Assembly: GCA_002448975.1 (NCBI GenBank)
Contig: DKBO01000129.1
Coordinates: forward strand, 1-7,470
Direction of reading: 5' to 3'
DNA: 7,470 nucleotides
Source of the DNA: Nitrospiraceae bacterium UBA6898
Lineage (GTDB): Bacteria > Nitrospirota > Thermodesulfovibrionia > Thermodesulfovibrionales > UBA6898
Part shown: positions 5,124 to 7,470 of the stretch, piece by piece
Numbering within the stretch: position 1 is the stretch's first letter
Layout: each line of letters starts with the position of its first letter
Program-made: the position numbers and the translations under genes
Notes under the pieces: model-generated
The model's database searches: none
Seen by the model: the letters and a program-made list of their open reading frames with translations, nothing else
What the model was told of the DNA's origin: nothing

Positions 5124-6689
5124 GTTCACCTCCGATTTGGGATGGGTAAGGATCAGTTTCATAACTGAAACCAGTTGGTGCTGCAAAACAGCAAAACGCT
5201 CTCTCTCATGTCTCTGTTCATACCGCTTGAGAGCCTTAGGATGACGAAAGCAGATCACCGCACGGTCAAGCAGACCCACAGGCGGGGCTTCTCCAAGATA
5301 AGCACTCCTCAGCAATGCACGAGTAACATTTGGGTTGGCTAATTCCTTTGCCTTATATTCAGGTTGAGAGATGTTTGCTTCCTCTACTGCACGGAGTATC
5401 TCCTGAATTGTGAAGCAGCGAGGATTCTTGCCTTCGGGGTCTTCGATACGCTGGGCGTCAAGATATTGTCTGAGATTTGTACGCATTAGCTCAAGGCCGA
5501 CCTTAAACCATTCGCGCACTGAGATGCGCCCTTTGTTGGGAGAGAACATAAGTAGGCAGAAGGCATTTTCTTCAAGCCCTAAGCTGTGTGCCTGAGCAGT
5601 CCACGGAACATTTAGTAGAGCCTCTAGTTGGGAAAGATCGACAGGCAGTCTCGACTTGATTTTGTCTTTTGTCTCGCCATTCTCTTCTTCCTCTTTTTCA
5701 GTAGCACCACCAAGAATCAACGGCGCATTTGCAAGAATTTCAGTCGCGTTTATCGAACCCACAGTTGAATCTTCCTCCGGCTTCTCGATCCAATAAAATG
5801 CGAATAAATTGTTATGCGAGTCGGTATTCAGTTTTCCTGCTTCAATCGCTTTAGCAATAACTTTGTAATGTAATGGACTGTCACGGAGATAGTTGAGAGT
5901 TCGGGCTATCAAATCACCAGCCCAAATAGATTGCCCTACGTGCGCGACTTTATAAACGCCTGTACCCTCTATGCCGGATACAAAGGCATCGGCGTTGAGC
6001 GAATGGAGCGGTGCGGGTTTATAGAGCTTGACTGATAGAGGAATGCGGCCGACGAGATCGTCACATTTGCTCCCAGAAATACCACATTCGCCAGAAATGC
6101 GGTATTGAGCGTTTTTGTTTCTTTTCTCGGGCTTGCAGAGTATTGCTAATTTTCTCATCCAGAAACTTCTAATTGCCGGATGTTCGATTAGATGTTTAGT
6201 GTTTTCTTGTTCTTCTTCAGTCTGGGTTTTTTCTTCTTCAATCAGGATCGATATCCAATCCTTGCTCTCAATATTTCCCCAATTAGCAGCTTTCTGTAGC
6301 TGCTTACTGATTATGAAATCCCTTACTTGCTTCACGATCATCGACAACGGGGAATCAGTGGCTTTCTGGGATTCGTCAATTTCTTTTAATAGTGCTAAAA
6401 AAGCCTCATGTTTTTCTGATATTTTCTTCCCTTTCCCTTTGCCACGATCAATACCCAGCACATAGGCAGCTTCATCAGCCAATGGATATGCCTGCACGTT
6501 TCCTGTCCTGCCGCTTACTGGTCGTGGCAGCTTATTATTATCAGCCGGACGAATTTTCGATTTTTCAGGATGTTTCGGATTGAAGTGAATGACCCATTTG
6601 ATAGGCTCTGTATAAAAATAGAATCCTGGGGGGGGCAGGTTGTCTTCCTTCTCCAAGTGCAGGCCAAGAGTGAGAAGTTCGTTAAACAT
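4734..6689 (-). CDS. cas8c: CRISPR-associated Cas8c (Csd1 family), large subunit of type I-C Cascade
   Basis: Cas8c recognises the PAM and helps load target DNA onto the I-C Cascade. The 651 residues are slightly long for Csd1 proteins, which are usually around 570-620. Family-like stretches are LPPPGFYFYTEPIKWVIHF (18-36), AAYVLGIDRGKGKG (74-87), KHEAFLALL (93-101), GRISVREWF (387-395), ALLRSAYLGEAPPVGLLDRA (458-477) and the helical C-terminal domain (523-651). Two Glu/Lys-rich loops (about 150-165 and 329-346) look like lineage-specific expansions. The start has GGAGGG 6 nt upstream. It overlaps the cas5 end by 8 bases (ATGTTTAA), implying coupled translation. Codons 19-21 contain a run of eight C. 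The C-terminal 129 codons also carry an independent start for Cas11c. Confidence 0.95.
   Translation of the reverse strand: MFNELLTLGLHLEKEDNLPPPGFYFYTEPIKWVIHFNPKHPEKSKIRPADNNKLPRPVSGRTGNVQAYPLADEAAYVLGIDRGKGKGKKISEKHEAFLALLKEIDESQKATDSPLSMIVKQVRDFIISKQLQKAANWGNIESKDWISILIEEEKTQTEEEQENTKHLIEHPAIRSFWMRKLAILCKPEKRNKNAQYRISGECGISGSKCDDLVGRIPLSVKLYKPAPLHSLNADAFVSGIEGTGVYKVAHVGQSIWAGDLIARTLNYLRDSPLHYKVIAKAIEAGKLNTDSHNNLFAFYWIEKPEEDSTVGSINATEILANAPLILGGATEKEEEENGETKDKIKSRLPVDLSQLEALLNVPWTAQAHSLGLEENAFCLLMFSPNKGRISVREWFKVGLELMRTNLRQYLDAQRIEDPEGKNPRCFTIQEILRAVEEANISQPEYKAKELANPNVTRALLRSAYLGEAPPVGLLDRAVICFRHPKALKRYEQRHERERFAVLQHQLVSVMKLILTHPKSEVNMNNDVDQTSVEAKSTAFLSGSLLAVLEEAQLASMNWKINTTLVDQFYSTVASAPCSVMGMLVSRVTSQHMPRLRKNMGWKFETVEKLLEELQDALQNKGGFPRTLTLKQQAEFSLGFYTRRAEFRRQRP
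5127..5133 (-). promoter_or_regulatory. Internal ribosome binding site for Cas11c
   Basis: GGAGGTG on the minus strand lies inside the cas8c coding sequence, with GGAGG ending 5 nt before an in-frame ATG (5121-5123). The match to the anti-Shine-Dalgarno is as good as those of the genuine gene starts in this operon. The position agrees with the internal initiation described for I-C cas8 genes. Confidence 0.8.
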
Positions 6690-7401
6690 CTTTTCCCTCC
6701 AGTTGATAAAGCTCTTGGTATTTCGTGGCAGGCACTACAACGCTGTTGTTCTCAATGTGCGCTGGGAAAAAGAGATAGTGGGGATAACCTCTCGTTTCAA
6801 TGGGCGGTTTGTGTTCCTGCTCAACAGGCTGAGAATGTCGCAAGAATCTCATGTCGCTGCGGTCATCACTTTTTACGTAGGCAGTATCAAAAAACATGAC
6901 GCCGAGGTACTGCTTATCAATGACAGTCTCAGGCTTTTCGTCTCCTGTTGCAGGTTCAAACCAGGCAGCAAACTCGCGTGTTCCAAGGTATGGCGTGTGA
7001 TGGTAAGCGCCACGGGTCAGTCTCCGTTCGAATTGAGCACTGTACCCCTTGAAATCCTTGTTTTTCCAGACCAGTCTCATCTCCGCCGCAATGACATATT
7101 CAACATTTTTAAGAACCATACTAATTCTTTGCTGTCGCTGCTTTGCTTCTTCAATAACAATGGGGTTGTTTTGCTGTCGATCCTTAATTTCATTCCGCAT
7201 CATACTTAAGGTTTTAATCGGCTTAAGGACTTTGATTGTCCGTATTTCCCAGCGGAAAGCCGGCTTCCAGAAAATCGCTTCAAGCACCCCCCTTGCAGCA
7301 GAAGGCGTCATAACAGGATAACTTACCCTCTCAACCTTAAGGTTGGGATCAGTGAAACAGGCATACTCTCCGCCCACTTTGACATAGAATTGCTTTCCCA
7401 T
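6682..7401 (-). CDS. cas5: CRISPR-associated Cas5d, type I-C pre-crRNA endonuclease
   Basis: In type I-C, which lacks Cas6, Cas5d cuts the pre-crRNA at the base of the repeat hairpin and then stays on the 5' handle as a Cascade subunit. The 239 residues are normal in length. Typical motifs are GEYACFTDPNLKVERVSYPV (11-30), TPSAARGVLEAIFWKPAFRW (32-51), LKPIKTLSMMRNE (59-71) and YHHTPYLGTREFAAWF (133-148). Of the three catalytic residues reported for the Bacillus halodurans enzyme (Tyr46, Lys116, His117), my hand alignment finds Lys118 kept but Phe44 and Gly119 at the other two places. His134 and His135 nearby could substitute. The start has AGGAGG 4-5 nt upstream and lies 12 nt after the preceding gene. 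Its end overlaps cas8c by 8 bases. Confidence 0.95.
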   Translation of the reverse strand: MGKQFYVKVGGEYACFTDPNLKVERVSYPVMTPSAARGVLEAIFWKPAFRWEIRTIKVLKPIKTLSMMRNEIKDRQQNNPIVIEEAKQRQQRISMVLKNVEYVIAAEMRLVWKNKDFKGYSAQFERRLTRGAYHHTPYLGTREFAAWFEPATGDEKPETVIDKQYLGVMFFDTAYVKSDDRSDMRFLRHSQPVEQEHKPPIETRGYPHYLFFPAHIENNSVVVPATKYQELYQLEGKDV

Positions 7402-7413
7402 ACTTCCTCCTAT

Positions 7414-7470
7414 TCAGGCTATAAGATCCGCCGGATCGTGTATGGCCTCGGCGAGTCCCTTAATCCGATC
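7414..7470 (-). CDS. cas3: C-terminal end of an upstream gene, probably cas3
   Basis: An open frame enters from the right edge and ends with TGA at 7414-7416, giving the last 18 residues DRIKGLAEAIHDPADLIA. The frame is in the operon direction and stops 12 nt before cas5d, whose Shine-Dalgarno fills the gap. Type I-C operons normally place cas3, the helicase-nuclease that destroys the target, directly before cas5d. The identity comes from this position. The 18 residues alone are too few to recognise the family. Confidence 0.6.
   Translation of the reverse strand, partial: DRIKGLAEAIHDPADLIA

Overview
The window holds a nearly complete type I-C CRISPR-Cas locus on the minus strand. Reading from right to left it contains the tail of a gene that is probably cas3, then cas5d, cas8c (with an internal start for the small subunit Cas11c), cas7, a four-helix-bundle gene, cas4, cas1 and cas2. 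A leader follows, and then the first 20 bases of the first CRISPR repeat at the left edge. The rest of the array, all spacers and most of cas3 lie outside the window. The organism is a bacterium of moderate GC. The families present (I-C Cas proteins, YefM-YoeB, the S23-like four-helix-bundle 'suffix' protein) are common in Gram-negative anaerobes such as Desulfobacterota or Chlorobiota, but I cannot name a taxon from this sequence and hold that placement loosely.

Region 3406-7470 encodes the effector: Cas3 (presumed), Cas5d, Cas8c/Cas11c and Cas7, tightly spaced and partly overlapping as one transcription unit. Cas5d should cut the pre-crRNA. Cas5d, Cas7, Cas8c and Cas11c form Cascade, and Cas3 degrades the target. 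Cas7 is much longer than usual, with an acidic insertion. Region 203-2814 encodes adaptation: Cas4, Cas1 and Cas2, which select, trim and integrate spacers. The leader at 21-202 is where new spacers would enter and where array transcription should start.

Two elements interrupt the standard gene order. First, a four-helix-bundle (23S rRNA intervening-sequence-like) gene lies between cas7 and cas4, in the operon direction. It carries a short 9-nt-periodic repeat, and a second copy of that repeat supplies the start codon and first codons of cas4. Second, a complete yefM-yoeB toxin-antitoxin operon sits between cas4 and cas1 on the opposite strand. It has its own promoter and a palindromic TGTACA-type operator. 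This splits cas4 from cas1-cas2 and places the antitoxin operator in the 101-bp region divergent with cas1.

The most interesting possibility is that the toxin-antitoxin module is functionally tied to the CRISPR locus, either as an addiction element guarding it or by sharing control of cas1-cas2 through the divergent operator. That is inference. The sequence shows only the arrangement, intact toxin catalytic residues and the operator. Every stretch longer than about 100 bases without a gene is accounted for: the leader at 21-202 and the divergent control region at 1535-1635.
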